Shown here: positions 45,401-52,933 of the stretch, piece by piece
Layout: the number at the start of each line of letters is the position of its first letter
How positions within the stretch are numbered: position 1 is the first letter of the stretch
From: MFD09286-c1 sp963701015
GTDB taxonomy: Bacteria > Bacteroidota > Bacteroidia > Bacteroidales > DTGW01
Direction: 5' to 3'
DNA: 64,000 nucleotides
Assembly (NCBI GenBank): GCA_963701015.1
Contig: OY969556.1
Location: 1,798,001-1,862,000, forward strand
The notes under the pieces: model-generated
The model's input: only the letters and a program-made list of their open reading frames with translations
Database searches by the model: none
Told to the model about the DNA's origin: nothing
Position numbers and translations under genes: made by a program

Positions 45401-47231
45401 TAAAGCTATTGCCACTGACACATCAGGAAATATTCAAACTTCAGGTTCAAAATCATTTCTTAATACCAATTTAACTGATATTGTTTATTATAATGTAATT
45501 GCTGAGGATAGCACTATTTCTGAATGGAAAGTTATTATACTGAAAGGTGATACCATAAAAAGTAGTTTAGCAAATATTTCTGTTTTCAGCTTAGGAATTA
45601 TTAATGAAATTGATGCTATTGATAACAATAACAATACAGTAAATATAACATTGCCATACGGAACAGACAGATCAGTGCTTTCAGCCGGATATACTATTTC
45701 TTCCGGTGCAAAAGCATTTGTGAACGATAGTTTACAAAAGTCAGGGTTAACAATTAATAATTTTAATAGTCCTATACTATATACCATAAAGGCCCAGGAC
45801 GGCTCAACAAAACATTGGCTTGTTACAGTTAAAACAGGGCGTTTGTCAGGAACCGATATTTTAAAGTACTCAATGACCGGACAACGGAGCTCGAGTATTG
45901 ACACAACTTCAAAATTAATTCATGTAAATTTTTTAACAGGCATTGATGTAACACATTTAATTGCAAACTTTACATTATCGGACAGCGCAACTGCTATAAT
46001 AAGTTCTACTAAACAAGTTAGCGGAATTAGTGTAAATAATTTCAGCAGCCCGGTTATATATGCAATTAATGCTGAAGATGGTATTGCAAAGCAAAATTGG
46101 ACAGTTACTGTAAATTTGGTAAAAAAGGACTCAAGCGCTGATATTATTTCCTATTCACTGCCGGGGCAATCATATTCCAGTATTAGTAATGCCACCCATT
46201 CAATAAATGTAGTGTTCCCCATAGGAAGCAAAATATCAAATATGGCCGCAGCGTTTAGTCTATCGCCCTATGCAACCGCTGATATAAATGGAATTAAACA
46301 AATAAGCAGCTCAACAATAAACGATTTTAGCAAACCTGTGAAATATAAAATTACATCGGAAGACAGCGCTTCAACAATAAATTGGACAATAAATATTTCA
46401 ATTATAAACGCAGCAACTGCAATTACATCGTTTCAAATCCCCGGTCAACTTTCATCAAGTATTGATTCAGTAAACAGAATTATACGTGTTTCGGTTCCCT
46501 ATGGCTTCGATGCTTCAAATTTAGCGTCCACTTTTACCATTTCAGACGGAGCCACAGCCTATATTGGTAATGTACAACAAGTGAGCGGGACTACAAAAAA
46601 TAATTTCAGTGCTCCGGTAAATTATTCTGTTGTTGCTGCAGACGGTGTAACAACAAATAATTGGACCGTAATTGTAGTTGCAGGTAAAAGCAACGAAGCT
46701 TCTATTATAGCTTATGCAATATCAGGTCAGGTTTCGTCGGACATAAATACTACGAATCATACTATTACTGTAACAATGCCTGGTGGTAGCAATATTGCCA
46801 ACCTAATTGCAATATACAATCTTTCTACAGGAGCTTATGTTAGCATTGGTTCGAATCCACAAATCAGCGGAGTTTCAAATAACGATTTTAGTAATCCGGT
46901 TACATATATTGTAACAGCTGAAGATGGCACTACTATTCAGAACTGGACAGTGACAGTTTCAACAATTACCAATATTACTACTACTAATGGAATTGAATTT
47001 AAAATATATCCAAACCCAAATACCGGTGCATTCAATGTATTAAGTAGTGAAAACATTAATGAAGCACGGGTGATTATAACTGATATGAGCGGCAAAAATA
47101 TTATAGTAAAAAGTATAAATTTACGAAGCGGAGTTCCTTACCTGTTAAAATTAAACGTTCCCGTTGGAAATTATAATTTGCAGATAATAAATGGCAACAA
47201 TAAAACACAACAGCAAATTATAATCAAGTAG
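42426..47231 (+). CDS. 1601-residue repetitive T9SS surface protein
   Basis: A signal peptide (MRTKNILTLFIFLCFWNITQIKA) starts the protein. Residues about 30-460 hold two bacterial pre-peptidase-like or CBM-like units and two DUF5018-like units. Residues about 465-840 contain four tandem repeats of about 95 residues, each with SCDKPI(I/A)A..G.N.G.G...QYFTYKA, IDTGSCGSLN and DSGKTYTLY. Residues about 880-1500 are seven DUF5018/cadherin-like repeats (ITSFQIPGQLSSSIDSVNR..., ..FSAPVNYSVVAADGVTTNNWTVIV). It ends with a T9SS sorting domain (FKIYPNPNTGAFNVLSS to KTQQQIIIK). It should be a large cell-surface or matrix protein, probably for adhesion or carbohydrate contact. The gene is single and intact. 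Confidence 0.88.
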   Translation: MRTKNILTLFIFLCFWNITQIKATSSNGSDCNSPLTAVEGINNSVFNGYWNEYFKYTAPFDGTITVSTIGLTDNYSNFDVYAQSCSGNYLGQIYGSNGISFSFNVFKGDSFLIETYMSSSNGIMPWSLSIVPKIFTVTSGKTCSNAVQVKNGTNSVIGYYNNYRKGQWFKYTPPKDGHIVISSANNDEDYIQIYNQCGGSSLASNWVYNYGPTDSSSFTYKVNDTTTYYMLVSSDNVYSNNDSSALWNFAFQSSSSANITAVSFYNDSSSLYVLNSSKIDTIGHTVTAYVSKNTNLNNYNYLIFYLSPGASNITKNGYSLNPYWYMDDDNMYHYYDGEYFNNSPYIYTVTSEDKSTSTDWAVSIVNSPNYSTGTNFISYIVGNDTALIDTIAHTIKASINLSDITSVYTLFTTSQNASVSNSGSTFYSNNYFDYSDTLMLTVTSESGVSQNWKVMVTQTNGSGCSNPIIAKIGTNYGSGKNNYVQYFTYKASVSGNIALSTSTADFYMTIDTGNCGSLNQITSNWIYSSNSIVLNADSGKTYTLFTEDLYADSFIISYQSSCDKPIIATLGNNKGKGLSEQYFTYKATKSGNIIFSTSDADFIMTIDTGSCGSLNQISSSWLYNGNSISLAADSGKTYKLYTEYLSTNSFTISYPSSCDKPIIAADGVNNGKGSTEQYFTYTASKNGNVTFSTTNADFYMEIDTGSCGSLNYIYGSWVYSTNSITIPVDSGKVYTLYAEYLNSSSFIISYPESSCDKPAIATDGINYGNGLNKQYFTYKATTSGFVTITSNNYFSTEIDSGICGSLQYITDGTAPVGFKTQAGSTYTLYTSSLCSNNFTITTSNYIQKEFTNFQIYNGSKWIYASIGNGIDTVNNTINIMVGPYDNLTNIYYGFSRLNEGLTTVLAKNIVLNNYGYLNLNAPDTLTIVGADSIKVYYIVTITKRTPASGNDFLSYYLPSQTGNAIIDQSLHTIEVGVSDTSNYIKPYFSLSYKAIATDTSGNIQTSGSKSFLNTNLTDIVYYNVIAEDSTISEWKVIILKGDTIKSSLANISVFSLGIINEIDAIDNNNNTVNITLPYGTDRSVLSAGYTISSGAKAFVNDSLQKSGLTINNFNSPILYTIKAQDGSTKHWLVTVKTGRLSGTDILKYSMTGQRSSSIDTTSKLIHVNFLTGIDVTHLIANFTLSDSATAIISSTKQVSGISVNNFSSPVIYAINAEDGIAKQNWTVTVNLVKKDSSADIISYSLPGQSYSSISNATHSINVVFPIGSKISNMAAAFSLSPYATADINGIKQISSSTINDFSKPVKYKITSEDSASTINWTINISIINAATAITSFQIPGQLSSSIDSVNRIIRVSVPYGFDASNLASTFTISDGATAYIGNVQQVSGTTKNNFSAPVNYSVVAADGVTTNNWTVIVVAGKSNEASIIAYAISGQVSSDINTTNHTITVTMPGGSNIANLIAIYNLSTGAYVSIGSNPQISGVSNNDFSNPVTYIVTAEDGTTIQNWTVTVSTITNITTTNGIEFKIYPNPNTGAFNVLSSENINEARVIITDMSGKNIIVKSINLRSGVPYLLKLNVPVGNYNLQIINGNNKTQQQIIIK

Positions 47232-47253
47232 AAAACTATAGTACATAATATTA

Positions 47254-47300
47254 TCCAATCGCACGCATTACGCACACTTTTATGTATAGCGCGCGATTGG
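47254..47300. terminator. Hairpin between convergent genes
   Basis: CCAATCGCACGC and GCGCGCGATTGG pair around a short loop, between the surface-protein gene and the convergent DUF1761 gene. There is no long T-run, so its role as a bidirectional terminator is likely but not certain. Confidence 0.5.
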
Positions 47301-47308
47301 AAATAGTA

Positions 47309-47737
47309 TTAAGTCCAGTGGGTAAGGATTAATGATACAACAATTAGCGAAAGAAGGCTATATCCTGAATTAATAAAAAATAATTTCCATGATTTATTTT
47401 CCCAAACCGTTGAACCTAAATGACCGGGGAAATAAAAACCTACCCATGTAAAAATGCCTGCCATTAATCCATTGCTTAAAGGATTCATATCTTTCATACC
47501 CGGAACAAACATCCAGGCTGCAATGTTGTGGGCGAGAACCCAGGCAAACAGAAAGTTGCCGATAATCATAAACACCATACCTTTTACCATTACCATTTTA
47601 TCGGGTTTCACAGTTGGGTCGTGACCCATTTCTTTACCCCATATTTTGCCAAACAAGGGAGTAAACCAAATAAATCCGATAATAAAATTTACCACCACGG
47701 CAACCAGTATTGCCAACATGTTAATTTTAATTTCCAT
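47309..47737 (-). CDS. DUF1761 membrane protein
   Basis: The protein has 142 residues with four transmembrane helices. The start MEIKINMLAILVAVVVNFIIGFIWFTPLFGKIWGKEMG is the DUF1761 signature (WyxPLFGxxWxxxxG), and the end has AGIFTWVGFYFPGHLGSTVWENKSWKLFFINSGYSLL. These are small inner-membrane proteins of unknown function, widespread in Bacteroidota. It is followed by the TfoX-like gene upstream on the same strand, 64 bp away. Confidence 0.88.
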   Translation of the reverse strand: MEIKINMLAILVAVVVNFIIGFIWFTPLFGKIWGKEMGHDPTVKPDKMVMVKGMVFMIIGNFLFAWVLAHNIAAWMFVPGMKDMNPLSNGLMAGIFTWVGFYFPGHLGSTVWENKSWKLFFINSGYSLLSLIVVSLILTHWT

Positions 47738-47801
47738 AATTAGTAATTGTTAGTTTATCCTACTCGTATGGCTTTTCGGTACCGCCCCGTTAATGATGTG
47801 G

Positions 47802-48155
47802 TTAACGGACTCCATTAGACTTTCGTTTGGACGATTTTGCTTTTGTATTGAATTCAAGGGCAAGATGAATAAAGTATTCAAATTCTTTTTGTGTTCTCAT
47901 ACCGCTTGAATCAACCAGTACATATCCTATCATAGGTCGTTTTGTAAAATCCATTGTACGGCAACCAGCCATTTCAACCAAGGTTTCGTGAATTGAAGGG
48001 TCAATTCTGCACATCATTTCATCTTTTATAACCCCAATGCACATTTTGTTATCTACCATAAAAACCACCCCGCCCATCATTTCCTTTTCTTCAATAACTG
48101 GAAGGTTGATAAGTTGCTCACGAATTTTGTTGGCCAGGTTTTTATCGTATGCCAT
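47802..48155 (-). CDS. TfoX N-terminal-domain protein
   Basis: The protein has 117 residues from ATG at 48153-48155 (MAYDKNLANKIREQL). The TfoX_N pattern is clear: VIEEKEMMGGVVFMVDNKMCIGVIKDEMMCRIDPS, then FTKRPMIGYVLVDSSG and a terminal helix. In gammaproteobacteria full-length TfoX activates competence genes, but stand-alone N-terminal-domain proteins like this one are common elsewhere and their role is unknown. A longer frame to 48236 lacks family support. Confidence 0.88.
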   Translation of the reverse strand: MAYDKNLANKIREQLINLPVIEEKEMMGGVVFMVDNKMCIGVIKDEMMCRIDPSIHETLVEMAGCRTMDFTKRPMIGYVLVDSSGMRTQKEFEYFIHLALEFNTKAKSSKRKSNGVR

Positions 48156-48239
48156 GTATGCGACAATATTAATTTGTATAAAACAAGCAGGATAAAAATT
48201 TGTTTTAAGAAGAATATATTCCCAGTTCTGCTTCAAGAA

Positions 48240-48476
48240 TTTACTGAATACTTCGTCATTTTCTACTTACATTCAATTACTTTTTGAGTGATTAATAGTT
48301 TAACAATTTTATCATTTACACAATTTAGTGGATGCTACCCTATTGCTCCCAAACGGGTATGAAAAAAGGCAAACTCTTTTGCAGTTTTGGCCTTGCGGTA
48401 GGTTCCAACGTGAACTGTAAATGTGTTTGCCTTAGAGTGGCCGTATAATATAAGCCTTTCAACCCTATTTTTATTT
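48240..48476. other. Intergenic region
   Basis: No gene is supported here on either strand. The sequence leads into the 21-bp repeat array that begins at about 48477. Confidence 0.4.
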
Positions 48477-48690
48477 TTTACCAAGGCATTTACAATTTTA
48501 CCAGAGGCTGTTGCAACTTTTTTATTGATAGTTGCATGTTTACCAGAGAAAGTAAATCATTTACCAAAGCTTGTTACAACTTTACCAAGGTGAAAAAATC
48601 ATTTTACCGAGCTTTATGCAATTTTACCAGAGGAAGAAAATCATTTACCAGAGCATCCTGCACTTTTACCAAAGGCTGTTGCATAAAACA
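48477..48690. repeat. Array of about ten 21-bp-period direct repeats (TTTACC core)
   Basis: The core TTTACC recurs with its A at 48480, 48500, 48542, 48563, 48584, 48606, 48626, 48647 and 48668; one degenerate unit lies near 48521. Spacing is 20-22 bp, two helical turns. Alternate units resemble each other (42-bp super-period). It could be a protein-binding array on one face of the helix. A plus-strand frame (48536-48733) gives a heptad pattern FT+....FT+, but I do not trust it as a gene. Confidence 0.75.
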
Positions 48691-48709
48691 AGGAGGTTCT
48701 TTCACATTT

Positions 48710-49453
48710 TTAGTTGTGACTTGTAAACTTTAGAGCGCTTACTTGCTTATACTGGGGGCTTGCTGCACCATAAATTGACTTAATATATGTTTTCACGTCA
48801 ACTGATATATCTACTAGGCCTGTATTTTCCTTATACAATACTACATTACGAGCAATACGGGCGTTGGTTAATGCTGTATCGGCATTTACTACAGCCACAT
48901 TCTTTGTTTTTAAATCGGTATAAGTTGCAGTTAAAGCGGTAACCTTTAAATCGGCTTCGTTTGGAGCATATAATGTAACGGAGGTTAACAGTTTTATTAG
49001 TTTATCGAAATTATCCAAACGATTATCATTGCTCATTTGCGACGATGAGATTTCTGTTACAGTTTTTCCGGTTGCTTCAACTGCCTTTTTTTCTTCATCG
49101 GTAAGTTTAGCCGTTGCCCTGCGGCCTTGCAACTTGCGAACCAAAGTTTGCGCGCTTTCATCGACCTGATTGGTTGTGCCCGATGCTTTTAAAGCATTCA
49201 ATACCCGGGTTGATAGCTTGCTTAATGGCTCAAAACCCACTTCACGTGCGGCTACCGCATTGGAATATGAAGCATGAGCCACATTAACTGCTGCTATACT
49301 GTTTTTAGCATTTGTTAGCAGGGTAGCCAATGAAGTGGATTTAATTGCAGCATTTGACGGATTGAAACTTGTACCTAAGGCTGTGCAATCAATGGTTAAT
49401 TGCTCGAAGTTTGCCACGTTTTTGGCATGGCCTGTTTCTGAATTACCTGACAT
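48710..49453 (-). CDS. Conserved-looking coiled-coil/helical protein of unknown function
   Basis: The protein has 247 residues, no signal peptide or membrane segment, and is rich in Ala, Asn, Thr and Lys. It begins MSGNSETGHAKNVANFEQLT and is almost entirely helical by composition. Two similar halves are suggested: FNPSNAAIKSTSLATLLTNAKNSIAAVNVAH and YAPNEADLKVTALTATYTDLKTKNVAVVNAD. Each is a N(P/E)..A.(I/L)K...L..L pattern followed by a helix with AAVN or AVVN. This may be a duplicated helical bundle. I do not recognise a named family. Its 3' end abuts the 21-bp repeat array. Confidence 0.7.
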   Translation of the reverse strand: MSGNSETGHAKNVANFEQLTIDCTALGTSFNPSNAAIKSTSLATLLTNAKNSIAAVNVAHASYSNAVAAREVGFEPLSKLSTRVLNALKASGTTNQVDESAQTLVRKLQGRRATAKLTDEEKKAVEATGKTVTEISSSQMSNDNRLDNFDKLIKLLTSVTLYAPNEADLKVTALTATYTDLKTKNVAVVNADTALTNARIARNVVLYKENTGLVDISVDVKTYIKSIYGAASPQYKQVSALKFTSHN

Positions 49454-49650
49454 AATTTTTCATTTAAAGGTTTAACAATAAAATATTATCGTTAGACAAA
49501 TTCCAAAATTATTTAAAGCAATGCAAAAAAATAAATTGGTATTTATGAACAGGTTATTAACCGTTAATTTTTTTTGTAGTTTTTATAATGTAACTTAAAC
49601 GAACGCTTGCCTTAGCAATTGAAAGCGTGGTTTTTTTATTATTATTGATG

Positions 49651-49671
49651 GCACGGACTACTAGTCCGCGC
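49651..49671. repeat. Short palindromic hairpin
   Basis: GCACGGACTACTAGTCCGCGC folds on itself (CGGACTA/TAGTCCG). It lies just outside the left 96-bp repeat flanking the RAYT gene and resembles short dispersed palindromes of Bacteroidota. Confidence 0.5.
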
Positions 49672-49681
49672 TAACGGGGAA

Positions 49682-49777
49682 AATTCTGTTTTTTAATTAT
49701 AGCAAATGCTAAAAATATAGCACGACGAAGCAAATGCTTCGCCGAACACTTCTGGTTATTTTCTACGCTTATCTGAG
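49682..49777. repeat. REP-like 96-bp repeat, left copy
   Basis: It matches 50443-50538 with two mismatches in 96 bp, in the same orientation, and contains the 16-bp palindrome CGAAGCAAATGCTTCG (49726-49741). It flanks the RAYT transposase gene. Confidence 0.9.
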
Positions 49778-49812
49778 TATTATTTTCTGCAATGTTCCTT
49801 TTCTAAGTTAAT

Positions 49813-49828
49813 CGAAGCATTTGCTTCG
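49813..49828. repeat. Third copy of the REP palindrome
   Basis: CGAAGCATTTGCTTCG, the same palindrome with an inverted centre, followed by ATTTTTTA. It lies 24 bp beyond the RAYT stop codon and may also end its transcription. Confidence 0.65.
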
Positions 49829-49851
49829 ATTTTTTATTTTTGTAACATTTG

Positions 49852-50418
49852 TTACGATATAGTTTTCCAACACATATCAGCCTTTTGTATTTCTATGATA
49901 CTTTTCAAATCGGCATAATTCCTCGCGCTCGAATATAAATAGTCTTCAGGTTTAGTTACCCAACCTGCTCGCACTGGATTTTTATGAATATAATCAATTT
50001 TTTGCTCAATAAATATATTTGAAAATATATCTTCTGCATGGTTTTCGTGTGTCCAAACCTGATATTCGTTGTTTCGCCTGTGACCTTTAGCCGCATATCT
50101 GAATATTAACAGCAACCAATCTTTTCTGCTTTCATTTCCTTGGTTTATTACTTCTATAATTTGTTTACTCGTATGGCGTTTCATATCCCGGACAACATCA
50201 CTCAGGTTGTCTTTATTGCTTCGGGCCAATATATGAATATGATTACTCATGATAACATAAGCATATATTTCTAACCCTTTATTTTGTTGGCAATATTTGA
50301 AACTATCAATAACAATATCTCTATAAATCTTGCGTGTAAATATATCTGCCCATTGAACTATCTGTAATGTCAGATAATAAAGTCCTGACTGGTTGTTGAT
50401 TTGATAACCTTGTGACAT
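49852..50418 (-). CDS. REP-associated tyrosine transposase (RAYT, TnpA_REP)
   Basis: The protein has 188 residues. It has the Y1/HUH transposase fold: a GLYYLTLQIVQWADIFTRKIYRDIVIDS start, the HUH metal motif in YAYVIMSNHIHILARS (H-I-H), and the RAYT signature with the tyrosine in DYIHKNPVRAGWV followed by YLYSSARNYAD. RAYTs act on single-stranded DNA hairpins (REP/BIME) rather than on an IS with its own ends. Here two 96-bp copies of a palindrome-bearing repeat bracket the gene, plus one more palindrome after the stop, which fits. The frame is intact. Confidence 0.93.
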   Translation of the reverse strand: MSQGYQINNQSGLYYLTLQIVQWADIFTRKIYRDIVIDSFKYCQQNKGLEIYAYVIMSNHIHILARSNKDNLSDVVRDMKRHTSKQIIEVINQGNESRKDWLLLIFRYAAKGHRRNNEYQVWTHENHAEDIFSNIFIEQKIDYIHKNPVRAGWVTKPEDYLYSSARNYADLKSIIEIQKADMCWKTIS

Positions 50419-50442
50419 TTTGCCGATTTTAACAAATATAGC

Positions 50443-50538
50443 AATTCTGTTTTTTAATTATAGCAAATGCTAAAAATATAACACGACGAAGCAAATGCTT
50501 CGCCGAACACTTCTGGTTATATTCTACGCTTATCTGAG
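50443..50538. repeat. REP-like 96-bp repeat, right copy
   Basis: Matches 49682-49777 at 94 of 96 positions. Palindrome at 50487-50502. Its right edge coincides with the breakpoint of a truncated lipoprotein gene. Confidence 0.9.
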
Positions 50539-50652
50539 ATCAGCTCTTTTTAAAACTTTATAATCGAAATTATTGGTAATGTTATCCTTTTTGCAACCTG
50601 AACAGGAAAAAAGGATAATAGTGTAAAAAATTATAATTTTAAATATCTTCAT
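50539..50652 (-). pseudogene. Truncated 5' end of a lipoprotein gene, cut by the REP repeat
   Basis: From ATG at 50650-50652 about 38 codons can be read: a lipobox signal peptide (MKIFKIIIFYTIILFSCSGC) followed by KKDNITNNFDYKVLKRAD. This closely matches the N-terminus of the lipoprotein at 51291-52358 (CVKDNITNKFDYNVVKRAD). The similarity stops where the 96-bp repeat starts, so a paralogous gene has been cut by repeat or RAYT insertion. The rest of the gene is not found on the other side of the RAYT. Confidence 0.75.
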
Positions 50653-50712
50653 AAAACGTCTAAAATATAAAACCCTGCTTAGATAAAGCTATATAAATTA
50701 CAACACTAAGAC

Positions 50713-51276
50713 TTAATTAGCATTGTGTTTTTTTAATGAAAAACTGCATGAGAACCCCAAATTTATACCAAATGTGTATTCCAGTAAATTGTGCGAAAGA
50801 TTATGGTTGTATGAATATTCTTCTACATCATAAAGAAGTTGCTGCCTGAAAAAAGGGGCTGCCAAAAAGGTGAGGTTCAACCATTTTTTCCTGAACTCCA
50901 ACTCAAACATGGCCGATGGCCCTTCATATTGTAATACATCCAAGCCTAATTCAGTCCATGTTATGTGACTGTTAAAATAAAGTGCGCTGCTTTTTGAACG
51001 TAAAACCGGGTAGCCGTAGCCAATACCAATATCTGTCAACAGTGTGCTTTTCATGTAAACTGCTATTTCAGAATGCAATATTATTTTCCCCCAATTACGG
51101 TTCTCATATTCTACTTTAAATGTTGGTCCTATTTCGTTCCCCAAGTTTAAGCCAAATTTAATATTAATAGAGCTATATTTTAGTTCATCTTGCTTTGGCA
51201 AAGTATCATTGTTATTGCCAAATGCCAAACATGGGATAAAAACCAACAATAGCAGAACTATTTTGAATAATTTCAT
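50713..51276 (-). CDS. Outer-membrane beta-barrel-like secreted protein
   Basis: The protein has 187 residues from ATG at 51274-51276; an upstream ATG at 51294 overlaps the preceding gene. The signal peptide MKLFKIVLLLLVFIPCLAFG is followed by amphipathic strands with alternating aromatic residues (SINIKFGLNLGNEIGPTFKVEY, KIILHSEIAVYM, LTDIGIGYGYPVL, ALYFNSHITWTELGLDVL, LEYTFGINLGFSCSFSL), a pattern of an eight-strand barrel. No family can be named. It starts 15 bp after the stop of the lipoprotein gene and is likely in one operon with it. Confidence 0.7.
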   Translation of the reverse strand: MKLFKIVLLLLVFIPCLAFGNNNDTLPKQDELKYSSINIKFGLNLGNEIGPTFKVEYENRNWGKIILHSEIAVYMKSTLLTDIGIGYGYPVLRSKSSALYFNSHITWTELGLDVLQYEGPSAMFELEFRKKWLNLTFLAAPFFRQQLLYDVEEYSYNHNLSHNLLEYTFGINLGFSCSFSLKKHNAN

Positions 51277-51290
51277 AATTATAAACCTTA

Positions 51291-52358
51291 TCAATAATAT
51301 TTAACATTGAAAGAAACCGTTTTAACCACAACGCCAGTTTCAATATCAACAAACACAACCTGGTCGTAAAATTGAATTACATAATAGCTGCCAGCATAAA
51401 ATTCATTATACGAACTTTTATATGGTGTATTAAGTTGTTTAAGGCTAATAAGGGCCAGTGTTGAAGCATTAAACTTTGCCCAATAACTTATTTGGGCTCC
51501 ACTATAATCGTTTTTTTCAAAAAAACCATATAAATAGCCATCTTTAAAATAAGGAAATATTAATCTATCGGCATTTAATTTTGCCACTTCAGGATAATCT
51601 GCAACTTTGGCTGTTAGTTTAACCGTTTTTGAATTAAGATCGTAAATAAATATTTTTTTTTCCAGCATTTTAAAAATATAAAGTATGGAATCTTGTCTAA
51701 AAACAGTGGAACTAGCATCAAATAGGCTTGTGTCATTATTCAATATCATTGTAGTATCCAAAGAGTTTAAGTCTAATTGCACTACATAACCATTTTTTGG
51801 TGTGCCATCAGGATGTACCCCAAAATAGGCTTCATTATTCCATTCAGTAATCTGCCAAGAATCCACCATACCTTGAAATAGATACTCCTTGAGCAATTTA
51901 AAATTATCGGTGTTATATATTTGAAATTTAAATTTTACGCCAGTAACTATTTCGCTACCACCTACCATTAATAAATTATTAATGACTTTGGGACCCAGTG
52001 GGGAATCACAAATTTTATATTTGTTCAGCAAATTGCAGTTCTTATCCGTAACATATAATAAATTGCCCCAGCCATCGTTGCTTGCTCTTCGGGTGTAGGT
52101 AAAAGCTGCCCCACCATTGGGCAGTTTGGCAACACCTCCAAACGACATATCATCTATACGAATTTGTGCTTTTACAGTAAAATCTGTTGTATCAACTCCC
52201 AAAATATTCGGACCATAATCAAATAATAATAAATTTGTAAGATCAGCTCGTTTCACAACATTATAATCGAATTTATTGGTAATGTTGTCCTTTACGCAAC
52301 CCAAAAATGGGAAAAGTATAAAAAATAAGAATATTTTATTTTTATAAAATATATTCAT
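51291..52358 (-). CDS. Beta-propeller-like lipoprotein of unknown function
   Basis: The protein has 355 residues. MNIFYKNKIFLFFILFPFLGC gives a lipobox (FLGC). The remaining part has repeated blade-like strand groups with Gly-Asp turns (FGGVAKLPNGGAAFTYTR, WGNLLYVTDKNCNLLNKYKIC, NEAYFGVHPDGTPKNGYVVQLDLNSLDTT, RLIFPYFKDGYLYGFFEK), as in six-bladed propellers of Bacteroidota. It is surface or periplasm anchored. A truncated paralogue lies at 50539-50652, so the genome once held two copies side by side. Confidence 0.75.
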   Translation of the reverse strand: MNIFYKNKIFLFFILFPFLGCVKDNITNKFDYNVVKRADLTNLLLFDYGPNILGVDTTDFTVKAQIRIDDMSFGGVAKLPNGGAAFTYTRRASNDGWGNLLYVTDKNCNLLNKYKICDSPLGPKVINNLLMVGGSEIVTGVKFKFQIYNTDNFKLLKEYLFQGMVDSWQITEWNNEAYFGVHPDGTPKNGYVVQLDLNSLDTTMILNNDTSLFDASSTVFRQDSILYIFKMLEKKIFIYDLNSKTVKLTAKVADYPEVAKLNADRLIFPYFKDGYLYGFFEKNDYSGAQISYWAKFNASTLALISLKQLNTPYKSSYNEFYAGSYYVIQFYDQVVFVDIETGVVVKTVSFNVKYY

Positions 52359-52367
52359 ATATATTAT

Positions 52368-52478
52368 TTAGAAATTCATTATAAATTGGTGTATTTTTTT
52401 AGGCTTGGCGCCAACTAGTATATAAGCACCATGACATTGCGTATTATCTATTTTACCCAATGAATCCAATAATTTCAT
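52368..52478 (-). CDS. Possible small ORF upstream of the lipoprotein gene
   Basis: A 36-residue frame (starts MKLLDSLGKIDNTQCHGAYI) ends 9 bp before the lipoprotein start. It overlaps the left copy of the dispersed repeat, and the corresponding frame in the right copy (near 57780) is broken. It may be a small leader peptide or chance. Confidence 0.25.
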   Translation of the reverse strand: MKLLDSLGKIDNTQCHGAYILVGAKPKKIHQFIMNF

Positions 52479-52610
52479 AAAATAAATTTGATTTCATTTT
52501 ACAATTAAAATAGCCCTGCCCACAAATTCCCTGATTTTCACTTTAAAAGTAAAAACTTTTTTGGTATAATAACCATAGAATGAATACAAATAACGGATAA
52601 TAAAGGTATA
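52409..52610. repeat. Dispersed repeat, copy 1
   Basis: The stretch from AACTAGTATATAAGCACC to ATAGAATGAATACAAATAAC matches 57672-57905 in the same orientation with scattered changes and a 44-bp gap. The best-conserved part is ACCATAGAATGAATACAAAT and the following CGGATAA. It is non-coding on inspection. Confidence 0.7.
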
Positions 52611-52933
52611 ATTTACTTTTCTTAGTTTATTAAGCAAATTAAAGAACATATTTAAAGTATGGTGTGCAAAAGTAAATAAAGGTATAAATACCGGCATTGC
52701 TTATGAACGCGTGTTTTTGGAACAGGATTAATAATTTTATCAATAATTCAGTTTACTATAACAGACGGCGGCATATATTATGTTAATTTTTCGAAGTTTA
52801 CCATATTAATTTCTGTTTTCTTGATTTTAATGTTGTTTGTTTTCCCATTTTTATTGAAATTTGAATTTAAACTTTAGTTTTCAGAAATTAGCAATGATAT
52901 TAGCAATACAATTCCAGAATTAGAAACCGAATA
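52611..52933. other. Intergenic region
   Basis: About 320 bp, A/T-rich, without a supported gene; it should contain the promoter of the plus-strand gene at 52934. A short minus-strand frame (52494-52697) is not credible. Confidence 0.4.

Noticed and set aside
47802..48155. Competence regulator TfoX
   Set aside because: Only the N-terminal domain is present and no competence genes are nearby; the role cannot be carried over.
48536..48733. Small heptad-repeat protein
   Set aside because: The frame follows from a 21-bp DNA period, so the amino-acid pattern is automatic; no ribosome-binding site or homologue can be claimed.
52494..52697. 67-residue minus-strand frame
   Set aside because: It lies inside a dispersed non-coding repeat whose other copy does not keep the frame.
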